Source: Lapidilactobacillus bayanensis
GTDB taxonomy: Bacteria > Bacillota > Bacilli > Lactobacillales > Lactobacillaceae
Assembly: GCF_003946695.1 (NCBI RefSeq)
Contig: NZ_RHOX01000012.1
Location: forward strand, 1 to 64,000
Length of the DNA: 64,000 nucleotides
Direction: 5' to 3'
Shown: piece after piece, positions 44,715-53,957 of the stretch
Layout: each line of letters opens with the position of its first letter
Numbering within the stretch: position 1 is the stretch's first letter
Position numbers and translations under genes: made by a program
Notes under the pieces: generated by a model
The model's database searches: none
What the model was told of the DNA's origin: nothing
Seen by the model: only the letters and a program-made list of their open reading frames with translations

Positions 44715-46430
44715 ATGACATCATTAGTTACTTATTTAAAGAAATATAAAAGCGATGCGTTGATTGCCACGATTGCAGTCATGATTATCGCCTTTGCGAC
44801 ATTATGGCAGCCAAGAATTCTGCAAGAAATGATTACAGCTATTCTTCAAAAGGATCAGACGACGGTTCTACATTTGGGAATACAATTAATTGCCTTAGCT
44901 GTCTTGGGCATTATTGCAGGCATTGTTAATACGATCTTCTCAGCGAAAGCAGCCCAAGAGATTTCAGCAGACATGCGTGAGCAAGGCTATCGTAAGATTC
45001 AAACTTTTTCTTTTGGCAATATTGAGAAATTCTCAGCCTCAAACTTGGTGATTCGTTTGACCAACGATATTAATCAAGTGCAGTTAGTGATCATGAGTGT
45101 TTTTCAGCAATTAACGCGTATTCCCATTTTATTTGTGGGTGCCTTTGTTTTGGCAATTATTACGATGCCGAAGTTCTGGTGGATCATTGTCCTGATGTTG
45201 GTGTTAATTGTCTTGGTTAGTGCTTTTGCCTTCACCAGAATGGGTAAGTATTTCGAAAAAGTTCAGACGCAATTAGAGGATAATAACACTTTAGCGCGCG
45301 AGAATTTAATGGGGATGCGAGTGGTTAAATCTTTCGTTCAAGAGAAAAATCAAATTGCCCGCTTCTCCAAATCATCGGACGATATGACCGAAACAACCAT
45401 TCGAATTGGTAATTTGTTTTCAATTTTGATGCCAGCCTTTTTCTTAGTTGGTGATTTAGCTGTCGCGGGTTCAATCATGTTGGTTGGGACGATGGTCACG
45501 AAAGATCCGAGTATGATTGCTGCCGTGCAAGCATTTGTGAGTTACCTCATGCAAATTCTCTTCTCCGTGGTCATGGGTGGTTTCATGATGACCGGAGCTT
45601 CACGGGCGTTTGTTTCATTGCGGCGGTTACAAGAAATTTATGATACGAAGCCTGATTTGACTTTCCCGGATATTCCGGAAGAGAAGTTGCGCGGTGATGT
45701 TCAATTTGAACACGTCACCTTTGCCTATCCTGGTGATGATGAACCGGTGTTGCAAGATATTAGTTTTAATGTCAGTGCCGGCGAAATGATCGGGATTGTT
45801 GGTGCGACAGGTTCAGGCAAAACCACGCTGGCACAGTTGATTCCGCGGCTGTACGATCCTAACACAGGTGTGGTGAAAGTTGGCGGTCATAATATTAAAG
45901 AAGTAAATGAGCAATCATTGCGGGAGGCCGTTTCCTTTATTTTGCAACGCTCGACTTTGTTTTCTGGGACAATTTCGCATAACTTGAAGCAAGGGAAGCA
46001 CGATGCAACTTTAGACGATATGAAATGGGCCGCGAATGTGGCTCAAGCTTCAGAATTCATTGAGAAGTTAGATCAGCAGTATGATGCTAAAGTTGAGGAG
46101 CGTTCTGCAAACTTTTCTGGTGGGCAAAAACAACGACTCTCGATTACACGTGGTGTGATCAAGCATCCCGAAATTCTGATTATGGATGATTCAACCAGTG
46201 CCTTAGATGCCCAGTCGGAAAAATTGGTTCAGCAAGCTTTGGAGAATGAATTAGCTGGGACAACGACGATTATTATTGCCGAAAAGATCTCGTCTATTAT
46301 TAAGGCCGATCGAATTTTAGTTTTGGATAATGGCCGGCTAGTCGGCGAAGGTACGCATAAAGAATTGGTGCATAACAATCAAATTTATCAAGAAATTTAT
46401 CAAACGCAAAAGGCATTAGAGGAGGTGTAA
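44715..46430 (+). CDS. heterodimeric ABC multidrug exporter subunit (LmrC/BmrC-like)
   Basis: A 571-residue half-transporter: six membrane segments (about 1-310) then an ATPase domain. Walker A GATGSGKTT near 367, signature SGGQKQ near 468 and Walker B LIMDDSTSALD near 485-495. The residue after Walker B is Asp, not the catalytic Glu, which marks the degenerate-site subunit of heterodimeric exporters. It is followed by its partner 2 bp later. Confidence 0.92.
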   Translation: MTSLVTYLKKYKSDALIATIAVMIIAFATLWQPRILQEMITAILQKDQTTVLHLGIQLIALAVLGIIAGIVNTIFSAKAAQEISADMREQGYRKIQTFSFGNIEKFSASNLVIRLTNDINQVQLVIMSVFQQLTRIPILFVGAFVLAIITMPKFWWIIVLMLVLIVLVSAFAFTRMGKYFEKVQTQLEDNNTLARENLMGMRVVKSFVQEKNQIARFSKSSDDMTETTIRIGNLFSILMPAFFLVGDLAVAGSIMLVGTMVTKDPSMIAAVQAFVSYLMQILFSVVMGGFMMTGASRAFVSLRRLQEIYDTKPDLTFPDIPEEKLRGDVQFEHVTFAYPGDDEPVLQDISFNVSAGEMIGIVGATGSGKTTLAQLIPRLYDPNTGVVKVGGHNIKEVNEQSLREAVSFILQRSTLFSGTISHNLKQGKHDATLDDMKWAANVAQASEFIEKLDQQYDAKVEERSANFSGGQKQRLSITRGVIKHPEILIMDDSTSALDAQSEKLVQQALENELAGTTTIIIAEKISSIIKADRILVLDNGRLVGEGTHKELVHNNQIYQEIYQTQKALEEV

Positions 46431-46432
46431 GC

Positions 46433-48214
46433 GTGGAAAATTTAAAAGGTGCAGGTCAATTTTTCAGCCATTATTTAAGTAAATATTGGCGTAAATTAAC
46501 TTTAGTTTTCGGCTTGACGATTTTAAGCACTTACTTCCAGGTTCAGGCGCCAGTTTTCATGGGGGAAGCGTTTGAAGACTTGGCACGCTATTTGCAGCAA
46601 TTTATGAATCCGGCTACTCGCGCTGCTGCTTCGAAAGCCAATTTTAATTCGGCAATTCTTAACTTGGTGATTTTTTACGTTTTAATTTCGATTTCAATGT
46701 TAATTAGTTCGCTAATTATTTCGCAAGTGGCTGGGCGTTCGACTGGCACAATGCGGATCGGTTTATTTCGTAAGATGCAACGTATGCAGATTAGTTACTT
46801 CGACACACATTCTGATGGCGATATTTTAGCTCGTTACACATCTGATTTAGATAACATTTTTAATGCGATGAATCAGGCCTTGTTTGAAGTCATTAACGCG
46901 GTTGTTTTATTCGTTGGGATGTTAATCATGATGTTTCGCCAGAATACGACGTTAGCGTGGATCACGATTGCTACCACACCGTTGGCAGTGATTGTCGCCG
47001 CCGTTGTGATTGTTAAGGCGGAGAAGTACGTTAATCAGCAACAAGATGATGTCGGCAAGTTAAATGGCTACATCAACGAACAGGTTACGGGACAAAAAAT
47101 CATTATTACGAATGGGCTGCAAAAAGATTCGATTAAAGGTTTTTTGAAGCATAATAATCAGGTTAAGCAAACGACATTTAAGGGGCAAGCGTGGTCAGGA
47201 ATTTTATATCCGTTAATGCAAGGCATGGCCTTATTAAATACCGCGATTGTCATCTTCTTTGGTTCTTGGTACGTTTTAAATAGTCATCTCAGTCAAGCAG
47301 TTGGCTTGGGTTTAGTAGTTATTTTTGTCCAATACGCACAACAATATTATCAGCCAATTATCTCGCTGACCTCGTTATACAGCATGATTCAGTTGGCAAT
47401 TACTGGCGCGCGACGGATTAATGAAGTGCGCTCGCAACCTGACGAAGTTGTGCCCGCTCATGGCCAGAAAATTGATGGCATTCATGATAAAATTCAGATT
47501 AACGATGTCCATTTCGGTTATGTTCCTGATAAAGAAATTTTGCACGGGATCAATATCGAAGTTGATAAAGGTCAAATGGTGGCTTTAGTTGGTCCAACTG
47601 GTTCCGGCAAAACTACCGTCATGAACTTGCTGAATCGTTTCTATGACGTCGATGCTGGTGCTATTACTTTTGATGGCATTGACATTCGTGAACTTGATTT
47701 AGACAATCTTCGCGAAAATGTCGGTATTGTGCTGCAAGATCCACAATTATTTAGTGGTACAATTGCCGATAACATTAAATTTGGTCGACCTGATGCTAGT
47801 ACGGAAGAACTTTACGATGCAGCGCGCCAAGCTAATATTCACGACTTCATTATGAGTTTGCCCGATAAATACGAGACGAAAATTGACGACGACAATTCAA
47901 TTTTCTCTGCCGGACAGAAGCAATTAATTTCAATTGCACGGACGATTATCACGAATCCGCGCTTGCTGATTCTCGATGAAGCAACGTCGAATGTCGACAC
48001 GGTAACTGAAGCACAGATTCAAGCAGCGATGGATAACGTCATCGCCGGCCGAACCAGCTTCGTGATCGCACATCGCTTGAAGACAATCCTCAACGCCGAC
48101 AAAATTGTCGTCCTCCACGACGGCCAAGTAATTGAAGAAGGCAATCATCACCAACTACTAGCAGAAAACGGCTTCTACTCCGAACTCTACCATAATCAAA
48201 TGGTCTTTGAATAA
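46433..48214 (+). CDS. heterodimeric ABC multidrug exporter subunit (LmrD/BmrD-like)
   Basis: A 593-residue half-transporter: six membrane segments with a longer first external loop (MNPATRAAASKANFN near 58-72), then an ATPase domain with Walker A GPTGSGKTT near 387, signature FSAGQKQL near 490 and Walker B LLILDEATSNVD near 510-521 with catalytic Glu. Together with the upstream subunit it forms the LmrCD/BmrCD type of drug exporter. Start is GTG after GAGGTG. The inverted hairpin array begins 3 bp after its stop. Confidence 0.92.
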   Translation: MENLKGAGQFFSHYLSKYWRKLTLVFGLTILSTYFQVQAPVFMGEAFEDLARYLQQFMNPATRAAASKANFNSAILNLVIFYVLISISMLISSLIISQVAGRSTGTMRIGLFRKMQRMQISYFDTHSDGDILARYTSDLDNIFNAMNQALFEVINAVVLFVGMLIMMFRQNTTLAWITIATTPLAVIVAAVVIVKAEKYVNQQQDDVGKLNGYINEQVTGQKIIITNGLQKDSIKGFLKHNNQVKQTTFKGQAWSGILYPLMQGMALLNTAIVIFFGSWYVLNSHLSQAVGLGLVVIFVQYAQQYYQPIISLTSLYSMIQLAITGARRINEVRSQPDEVVPAHGQKIDGIHDKIQINDVHFGYVPDKEILHGINIEVDKGQMVALVGPTGSGKTTVMNLLNRFYDVDAGAITFDGIDIRELDLDNLRENVGIVLQDPQLFSGTIADNIKFGRPDASTEELYDAARQANIHDFIMSLPDKYETKIDDDNSIFSAGQKQLISIARTIITNPRLLILDEATSNVDTVTEAQIQAAMDNVIAGRTSFVIAHRLKTILNADKIVVLHDGQVIEEGNHHQLLAENGFYSELYHNQMVFE

Positions 48215-48216
48215 GA

Positions 48217-48325
48217 GTGCGGAGAAAGTCGGTTTGACAATGAGCATTAAAAAAGCAATGAAAAAGTTCGCTCTTTGAACTTATTCATTGCTAGCTTAAG
48301 CGGAGTTGTCAGACTTTCGCAGCAC
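48217..48325 (-). repeat. hairpin repeat unit R1 (type C, inverted)
   Basis: Reverse complement of unit 4 at 7289-7397 with few changes: GAAAGTCGG...TTGACAA pairs with TTGTCAGACTTTC, and the inner AAGTTC/GAACTT stem is kept. Confidence 0.85.
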
Positions 48326-48338
48326 GTTTCAGATCAGA

Positions 48339-48445
48339 GTGCGAAAAGCAACGGGTTGATGGCGTAGCTCTAACTAGGAAGCACAGCTGGGTGTCAGCCC
48401 AGATGGGATTTCTAGTTAGACATAGCCATCAGTTGCTTGTAGCAC
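48339..48445 (-). repeat. hairpin repeat unit R2 (type D, inverted)
   Basis: Same boundaries (GTGCGAAAAGC ... GTAGCAC) and the same 13-bp linker. The arms are new: GCAACGGGTTGATGGC pairs with GCCATCAGTTGC; TCTAACTAG/CTAGTTAGA and CAGCTGG/CCAG-type inner stems follow. Confidence 0.85.
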
Positions 48446-48458
48446 GTTTCAAATAAGA

Positions 48459-48568
48459 GTGCGAAAAGCGCGGGTAGTTAGTGAGGATTAAGATCAAGAC
48501 AGTTAAAATCTTGGTTTTAAGATTTAAACTGACTTAGCTTAACCGGAACTAACTGCGCTTCGTAGCAC
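48459..48568 (-). repeat. hairpin repeat unit R3 (type E, inverted)
   Basis: Same boundaries; arms AGCGCGGGTAGTTAG and CTAACTGCGCTT pair (with mismatches), AAGATTTAAACTGA pairs with the inner left arm. Its arms differ from every other unit. Confidence 0.8.
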
Positions 48569-48601
48569 ATTTCACTTAAATCATCTAAGAAACCAAAAGG
48601 A

Positions 48602-48630
48602 CGTGCGACAAATTTGTCGCACGCCTTTTT
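48602..48630 (+). terminator. Rho-independent terminator after exporter operon and repeats
   Basis: CGTGCGACAAATTTGTCGCACG is a perfect palindrome followed by CCTTTTT. Confidence 0.85.
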
Positions 48631-48725
48631 AGATCATTTAACCAACATAGCTCAAGAATCTAGCGAGATAAAGATTATCTTTTTAGAGTGCACTGATCCA
48701 TTTTTAGTTACGATCAAGTTGATGC

Positions 48726-48731
48726 TATAAT
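48726..48731 (+). promoter_or_regulatory. -10 box upstream of apbE
   Basis: TATAAT 33 bp before the apbE ATG; the -35 region is weak (TTAGTT at 16 bp). Confidence 0.45.
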
Positions 48732-48763
48732 AAATACCAGCAGAATAAAAGGAGCATTAGCAC

Positions 48764-49684
48764 ATGTTAATCGGAACACGAACACTGCATTTAATGGGCA
48801 CTGTCATTCAATTACAAGTTGAGACCACGCAACCAGAACCGCTATTAGAAGTGGCTGCGGCTAAATTAGCCGACTACGAGAAACGTTTCAGTGCTAATGA
48901 CGACAATTCGGAACTGATGCAAGTTAATCATCAGGCTGGTCAAAAAGGTGTCGTGGTTGATCCTGAGTTATACGAACTTATCAAAATTGGTAAAGCCCAA
49001 AGTATTGTGCCTGCTAGTTTTCTAAACATTGCTATTGGCCCTCTAATTCAAGAATGGCGGATTGGTTTTTCTGACGCGAAAATGCCAACAGATGGACGAA
49101 TTCACACGTTGTTGAAATTAATTGATCCGACTAAAATTGAACTTGATGATCAGCAGCATCGTGTCTTTTTGCAAGAGAAAGGTATGGCAATTGATCTCGG
49201 AGGGCTGGCTAAAGGTTATTTTGCCGATAAAATTATTGCTTATTTCAAACAAAACGGCGCTCAATCCGGCTTAATCGATCTTGGCGGCAATGTTTTAACT
49301 TTTGGTCCCGCGCCAACACATGAAGATGGTCAGTGGCGGATTGGTATTCAGAATCCATTTTTACCGCGGGGTAATTTTGTCACCGTTTTACCCACCCAGA
49401 ATCAGTCGGTGGTTACATCCGGAATTTATGAGCGTAAATTCCAGTGGCAAGGTAAAACTTATCATCATATTTTCGATAGTCAAACCGGTTATCCTTCACA
49501 GACCGACTTGGCCAGCTTAACAATTGTTTCAGACAGGTCGTTGACTGGGGAGATTTGGACGACACGCTTATTTGGTCAGAATGCCCGTGAGGCGATCGCC
49601 TTGATCAATCAAACACCAGGAATTGAAGGCATCGCCATTACCGATGATGGGCAGATTGCGTTTAGTAATCATTTGAAAGCCTAA
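48764..49684 (+). CDS. apbE: FAD:protein FMN transferase
   Basis: A 306-residue flavin transferase that moves FMN from FAD onto Ser/Thr of D-x-x-S-G-A-S/T motifs. Family marks: MGTVIQLQV near residue 11, EKRFSANDDNSELMQVN near 42-58, DLGGLAKGYFADKI near 144-157, LIDLGGNVLTFG near 169-180 and HHIFDSQTGYPSQ near 233-245. At the magnesium site TGEIWTTRLFG near 260-270 has Glu where most ApbE proteins have Asp. No signal peptide or lipobox, so it acts in the cytoplasm, matching the cytoplasmic acceptor proteins at 40757, 51447 and 55384. GGAG site; single gene with its own terminator. Confidence 0.9.
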   Translation: MLIGTRTLHLMGTVIQLQVETTQPEPLLEVAAAKLADYEKRFSANDDNSELMQVNHQAGQKGVVVDPELYELIKIGKAQSIVPASFLNIAIGPLIQEWRIGFSDAKMPTDGRIHTLLKLIDPTKIELDDQQHRVFLQEKGMAIDLGGLAKGYFADKIIAYFKQNGAQSGLIDLGGNVLTFGPAPTHEDGQWRIGIQNPFLPRGNFVTVLPTQNQSVVTSGIYERKFQWQGKTYHHIFDSQTGYPSQTDLASLTIVSDRSLTGEIWTTRLFGQNAREAIALINQTPGIEGIAITDDGQIAFSNHLKA

Positions 49685-49697
49685 ATAGAATCATAAA

Positions 49698-49746
49698 AAA
49701 ACACCGTTGTAATTTTGACCAAGTTGGTCACTTTACAACGGTGTTT
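49698..49746. terminator. bidirectional terminator between apbE and LysR gene
   Basis: AAACACCGTTGTAA pairs with TTACAACGGTGTTT, flanked by A- and T-rich runs. It overlaps the last codons of the converging LysR gene. Confidence 0.85.
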
Positions 49747-50612
49747 AAGATTTTGTCGTTGGTATGAGCGATGAAATAATTCAGCGAAACAATTGCCAGG
49801 GGTAGCGGATAAATATTATAAGCTGCTGAGCTTGGCGCTAATTGAACACTTTCGGGCAGAAAAGTGACGCCTAAGTTGGCCTGAGCCAATTTGCCAATCG
49901 TAAAAATATTATGACTCTCTAAAACAATGTCTGGTTGAATGGCAAATTTCTGCAACAAGTAATTAATTTGGCGGCGGATGGCGGAACCGGAGCTTGTTAA
50001 AATTAAACGTTGCTGTAAGAGTGTTTTGATATCGAGACTGTTAGCCGTCAAGGTACGCTTATTCGGTTGGTAAAGCGGCGACGATTCAGGAATGACGGCA
50101 TAATAACCGTGAGGACCACGATCATAGCTAGTTAATTGCGCTGGCAAAGATTCGGGATTTTGCCCTAGTAGAAAATCTAATTCACCATTAGTAATCCGTT
50201 TTTCATTTTCAGCAGGGACGTCTTCAGTAAGTATGAGTTTGACTTGCGGATGTTCCGCCAAGAATTTGGGCACAAACAAGGGCAATAAATAAGTGCCTAA
50301 GCTGGACAACACACCAATTCGTAAAATTGTTTTATCAGGTAAGGTATATTTCTCTAAATTTCTCTTCAAACGATCTTGTTCATTGACTGATGTCATTAAG
50401 TATTGGTAATAAACGCGACCAGCCTCCGTCAATTGTAAAGGATGCGCCTCGCGATTAATGATTTCGATACCTAATTCGGCTTCTTTTTTCTTAATAACTT
50501 GAGTTAAGTAGGGTTGAGAAACATACATGTTTTTAGCAGCCTTGGTGAAGCTGCCATGTTTAAGCAGTGTTTCTAAGAATTGCAGCATATTTAATGAATT
50601 AACTTGCGCCAT
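49728..50612 (-). CDS. LysR-family regulator
   Basis: A 294-residue regulator. Winged helix at residues about 5-65 (LNMLQFLETLLKHGSFTKAA; MYVSQPYLTQVIKKKEAELG) and a periplasmic-binding-like effector domain from about 90. ATG at 50612 has GGAGG at 5 bp; 50624 is the longest reading. Divergent from the FMN reductase/fumarate reductase operon, which it probably controls; an ATAACA-N4-TGTTAT palindrome lies between them. Confidence 0.9.
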   Translation of the reverse strand: MAQVNSLNMLQFLETLLKHGSFTKAAKNMYVSQPYLTQVIKKKEAELGIEIINREAHPLQLTEAGRVYYQYLMTSVNEQDRLKRNLEKYTLPDKTILRIGVLSSLGTYLLPLFVPKFLAEHPQVKLILTEDVPAENEKRITNGELDFLLGQNPESLPAQLTSYDRGPHGYYAVIPESSPLYQPNKRTLTANSLDIKTLLQQRLILTSSGSAIRRQINYLLQKFAIQPDIVLESHNIFTIGKLAQANLGVTFLPESVQLAPSSAAYNIYPLPLAIVSLNYFIAHTNDKILNTVVK

Positions 50613-50644
50613 TTCGTCCTCCACAAAATCTAATTAAGTCCATT

Positions 50645-50660
50645 ATAACAAATGTGTTAT
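50645..50660. promoter_or_regulatory. candidate LysR binding palindrome
   Basis: ATAACAAATGTGTTAT is a 6-4-6 palindrome of the T-N11-A type, 33 bp upstream of the LysR start and in the divergent spacer to the reductase operon. Confidence 0.5.
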
Positions 50661-50823
50661 TAGGTAATAGCTAAATAAGTATTTTACAGTTTTAAAATTA
50701 TCGTTTATCCTAATGTTAAGGGATTCACTTAAGGATAACGAGTTGTTGAAAACTATGCCATAAGTAAATCGAAATATTTTTTTAATTAGTTATGCTCAAA
50801 ATATTACAATTGGAGAGTTGAAA

Positions 50824-51447
50824 ATGAAATTAATTGGAATTGTCGGCAGTAATGCTACGAACTCAACTAATCGCCAATTATTGCAGTTTATGCAACAACA
50901 TTTTAGTGATCAGGCTGAGATTGACCTTTGCGAAATTAAAGATTTACCTGCTTTTAATGAGCCGGCGGATAAAACGGCACCAACTGGTGTGCAGCTTTTA
51001 TCAGATAAAATCATGGCGGCTGACGGTGTGATTGTCAGCACACCTGAATACGACCACTCGATTCCTGCAGCTTTAAAGAGTGCGATTGAATGGCTGTCTT
51101 ACACAACGCGGCCATTAATTGATAAGCCGGTAATGATTGTCGGCGCCTCCCATGGTTCATTAGGTTCATCACGGGCCCAGGCACATTTACGCCAGATTTT
51201 AGACGCACCAGAGTTAAAAGCACGGATTATGCCGAGTGATGAATTCTTATTAGGTCATTCATTAACTGCTTTTGCCGAGGACGGCCAGTTAATTTATCCC
51301 GAAAAAGTTCAAGAGTTAGAAGAATGTTTTGCAGAATTCGTTGATTTCGTTACGTTAACCAATGAATTGCTAAAGAATCGTCATGTTAATGCAGAACATC
51401 AGCGCCAATTTAGTTGGGAGCTTGATGCTAATGGAGGTCAAAACTAA
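50824..51447 (+). CDS. NADPH-dependent FMN reductase-like protein
   Basis: A 207-residue flavodoxin-fold protein, paralogous to 42058. [40 protein letters not shown] and [20 protein letters not shown] are visible. ATG at 50824 has GGAGAG upstream. Its TAA overlaps the ATG of the fumarate-reductase fusion (TAATGA), so both are made together and probably work together on NAD(P)H-to-flavin transfer. Confidence 0.9.
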   Translation: MKLIGIVGSNATNSTNRQLLQFMQQHFSDQAEIDLCEIKDLPAFNEPADKTAPTGVQLLSDKIMAADGVIVSTPEYDHSIPAALKSAIEWLSYTTRPLIDKPVMIVGASHGSLGSSRAQAHLRQILDAPELKARIMPSDEFLLGHSLTAFAEDGQLIYPEKVQELEECFAEFVDFVTLTNELLKNRHVNAEHQRQFSWELDANGGQN

Positions 51448-53873
51448 TGAAACTAATTGGAATTGTCGGCACTAACGCGAACTTTTCGTATAACCGTTTG
51501 TTGCTGAAATACATGCAGCAGCATTTCGCTAAGGATGCTGAGATTGAAATTATCGAACTGACAGATGTACCGATGTTTAACGAAAGTGATGATCAAACCA
51601 ATAGCCCGATCATTCAAGCATTTAACGATAAAATCACAGCAGCTGATGGCGTCATCATTGCGACACCTGAACATAACCATTCCATTTCTTCAGCGTTAAA
51701 GAGTCTTTTGGAATGGTTGTCGTTTAATGTACATCCACTTGATGGAAAACCAGTCATGATCGTCGGTGCTAGTTTAAGCAGTCAGGGGTCATCACGCGCG
51801 CAATTGCACTTGCGCCAGATTTTAGATGCACCTGGCGTTAATGCGGCCGTGATGCCTGGCAATGAATTTTTATTGGGTAGCGTGCAATTAGCTTTTGATG
51901 ACGAAGGCAACTTACGTGAACAAGGCACGATTGAATTCTTAGAAACTTGTTTCTCACGTTTCCAACGCTTTGCAAAAATCAGTAACTTACTGAACATTCC
52001 TGAAGAAGTGACCTTCACCCCCGGAACTTTCGCTGTGACAACGCCTGGACATAATGGTGACTTACCAATGTCCGTGACGCTTTCCAAGAAGCGGATTGAG
52101 AAGATTGAAATTGACACATCAAAAGAAACTGAAGGGATTGCTGATGTTGTTTTTGCACGCATTCCCCAAGAAATTATTGATGGTCAAACTTTGAATGTCG
52201 ATGTGATTTCTGGCGCTTCTGTAACTAGTCATGGCGTGATCGATGGTGTGGCTCAAGCCGTTAAAATGGCTGGTGCTAATCCTGATTACTTGCGGCAACG
52301 TCCTAAAGCCGGAACCCCACAAGCTAATCAAGATGAAGACTATACGACAGACGTGGTCATTGTCGGTGCTGGTGGTGCCGGGCTGACTGCCGCCGCTAAA
52401 ACTTTACAAGAGGGTAAAAAGCCGATTGTCGTTGAGAAATTCCCCGCAATCGGTGGCAATACCGTTCGTGCTGGAGGACCAATGAATGCGGCTGATCCAG
52501 AATGGCAAAAACAATTCCCTGCGATTGCTGGTGAGGCGCACACGTTACAAGAAATTGCTGCTATGGATCCGGAAACAATTGATACAGAATACCGTCCAGA
52601 TTTCCTGAAGTTGCGTGAACAACTTGAGGCTTACTTAACCGAAAATGATGACCAAGGTAGTTATTTGTTCGATTCAACGCTGTTGTATCGAATTCAAACT
52701 TACCTTGGTGGCAAACGGACCGATTTACAAGGTAACGAAATCCATGGTCAATATGACTTAGTGAAGATCTTAACTGACCACGCTTTGGAATCAGTTAAAT
52801 GGTTGGCAGACATTGGCGTTGAATTCGATCAAAGTGAAGTAACGATGCCCGTTGGTGCAATTTGGCGGCGCGGTCACAAGCCAGCTAAGAGTGTTGGCTA
52901 TGCTTATATTGAAGCGCTCAGCGATTATGTTAAAGCTAACGGTGGTCAAATTATGACCGATACTGATGTGACCAGCTTAATTGATGAAGACGGTCAAGTT
53001 CGCGGCATTATTGCCACAGGTGCTAACGGACAAAAGGTGACGATTCACGCAGCCGCCGTTGTGTTGGCCTCTGGTGGCTTCGGTGCCAATACTAAGATGC
53101 TCAAGCAATATAACACTTATTGGACTGAAATTGCCGACGACATTAAGACATCTAATTCACCAGCTATTACTGGTGATGGCATTCGCTTAGGACAAAGTGT
53201 CGGTGCTGATTTAGTGGGCATGGGCTTCTCACAAATGATGCCTGTCTCTGATCCAGATACTGGTGATCTTTTTACTGGCTTGCAAGTACCACCACAGAAC
53301 TTTGTCATGGTTAATCAACAAGGTCGACGTTTTGTTAACGAATATGGTAGCCGTGATCAATTAACGCAGGCTGCAATCGACAACGGTGGGTTATTCTACT
53401 TGATTGCTGACGATCGGATTAAAGCCACAGCCTATAATACCAGTCAAGAAAAAATTGACCAACAAGTTGCGGCTGGTACTTTATATCGTGACGACACAAT
53501 TGCCGGTTTAGCGCAACAATTGAAGATGGATCCAGCTGTTCTGGAAGATACAGTTACGAAATATAACCGCTATGCTGATGCAGGCTTAGATCCAGAATTC
53601 GGTAAAGATGTTTTCGACTTAAAAGTTGAACAAGCACCATTTTATGCGACACCACGCAAACCGGCCGTTCATCACACGATGGGTGGCTTGAAGATTGATA
53701 CTAAAGCTCATGTCCTTAACGAACAAGGTCAAGTTATTAACGTCCTCTATGCAGCCGGTGAAGTCGCTGGCGGCATTCACGCTGGTAATCGGCTAGGCGG
53801 CAATTCATTGACGGATATCTTCACCTTTGGTCGAATTGCGGCGGATTCAGCAATTCATGAATGTCTCAAGTAA
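51447..53873 (+). CDS. NAD(P)H-dependent fumarate-reductase-type flavoprotein (FMN_red-FMN_bind-FAD_binding_2)
   Basis: An 808-residue three-domain soluble enzyme. 1-185: FMN-reductase domain ([32 protein letters not shown]). About 190-275: FMN-binding domain with [12 protein letters not shown], in which Ser258 is the likely covalent FMN site. About 293-805: flavocytochrome-c-type reductase with FAD loop [30 protein letters not shown], catalytic-region [10 protein letters not shown] near 746 and [10 protein letters not shown] near 779 (His and Arg that bind the substrate carboxylates). No signal peptide, no haem motif: electrons must come from NAD(P)H through the N-terminal domain. Fumarate is the first guess; urocanate or another enoate is possible. 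Confidence 0.92.
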   Translation: MKLIGIVGTNANFSYNRLLLKYMQQHFAKDAEIEIIELTDVPMFNESDDQTNSPIIQAFNDKITAADGVIIATPEHNHSISSALKSLLEWLSFNVHPLDGKPVMIVGASLSSQGSSRAQLHLRQILDAPGVNAAVMPGNEFLLGSVQLAFDDEGNLREQGTIEFLETCFSRFQRFAKISNLLNIPEEVTFTPGTFAVTTPGHNGDLPMSVTLSKKRIEKIEIDTSKETEGIADVVFARIPQEIIDGQTLNVDVISGASVTSHGVIDGVAQAVKMAGANPDYLRQRPKAGTPQANQDEDYTTDVVIVGAGGAGLTAAAKTLQEGKKPIVVEKFPAIGGNTVRAGGPMNAADPEWQKQFPAIAGEAHTLQEIAAMDPETIDTEYRPDFLKLREQLEAYLTENDDQGSYLFDSTLLYRIQTYLGGKRTDLQGNEIHGQYDLVKILTDHALESVKWLADIGVEFDQSEVTMPVGAIWRRGHKPAKSVGYAYIEALSDYVKANGGQIMTDTDVTSLIDEDGQVRGIIATGANGQKVTIHAAAVVLASGGFGANTKMLKQYNTYWTEIADDIKTSNSPAITGDGIRLGQSVGADLVGMGFSQMMPVSDPDTGDLFTGLQVPPQNFVMVNQQGRRFVNEYGSRDQLTQAAIDNGGLFYLIADDRIKATAYNTSQEKIDQQVAAGTLYRDDTIAGLAQQLKMDPAVLEDTVTKYNRYADAGLDPEFGKDVFDLKVEQAPFYATPRKPAVHHTMGGLKIDTKAHVLNEQGQVINVLYAAGEVAGGIHAGNRLGGNSLTDIFTFGRIAADSAIHECLK

Positions 53874-53957
53874 ATGGTGTAACGATTAAGTGTGCTGTGA
53901 AATCAAAACCGCGAGTTTGATTAATCTATTAGAATAAATTATCAATGGAGGCGTATC

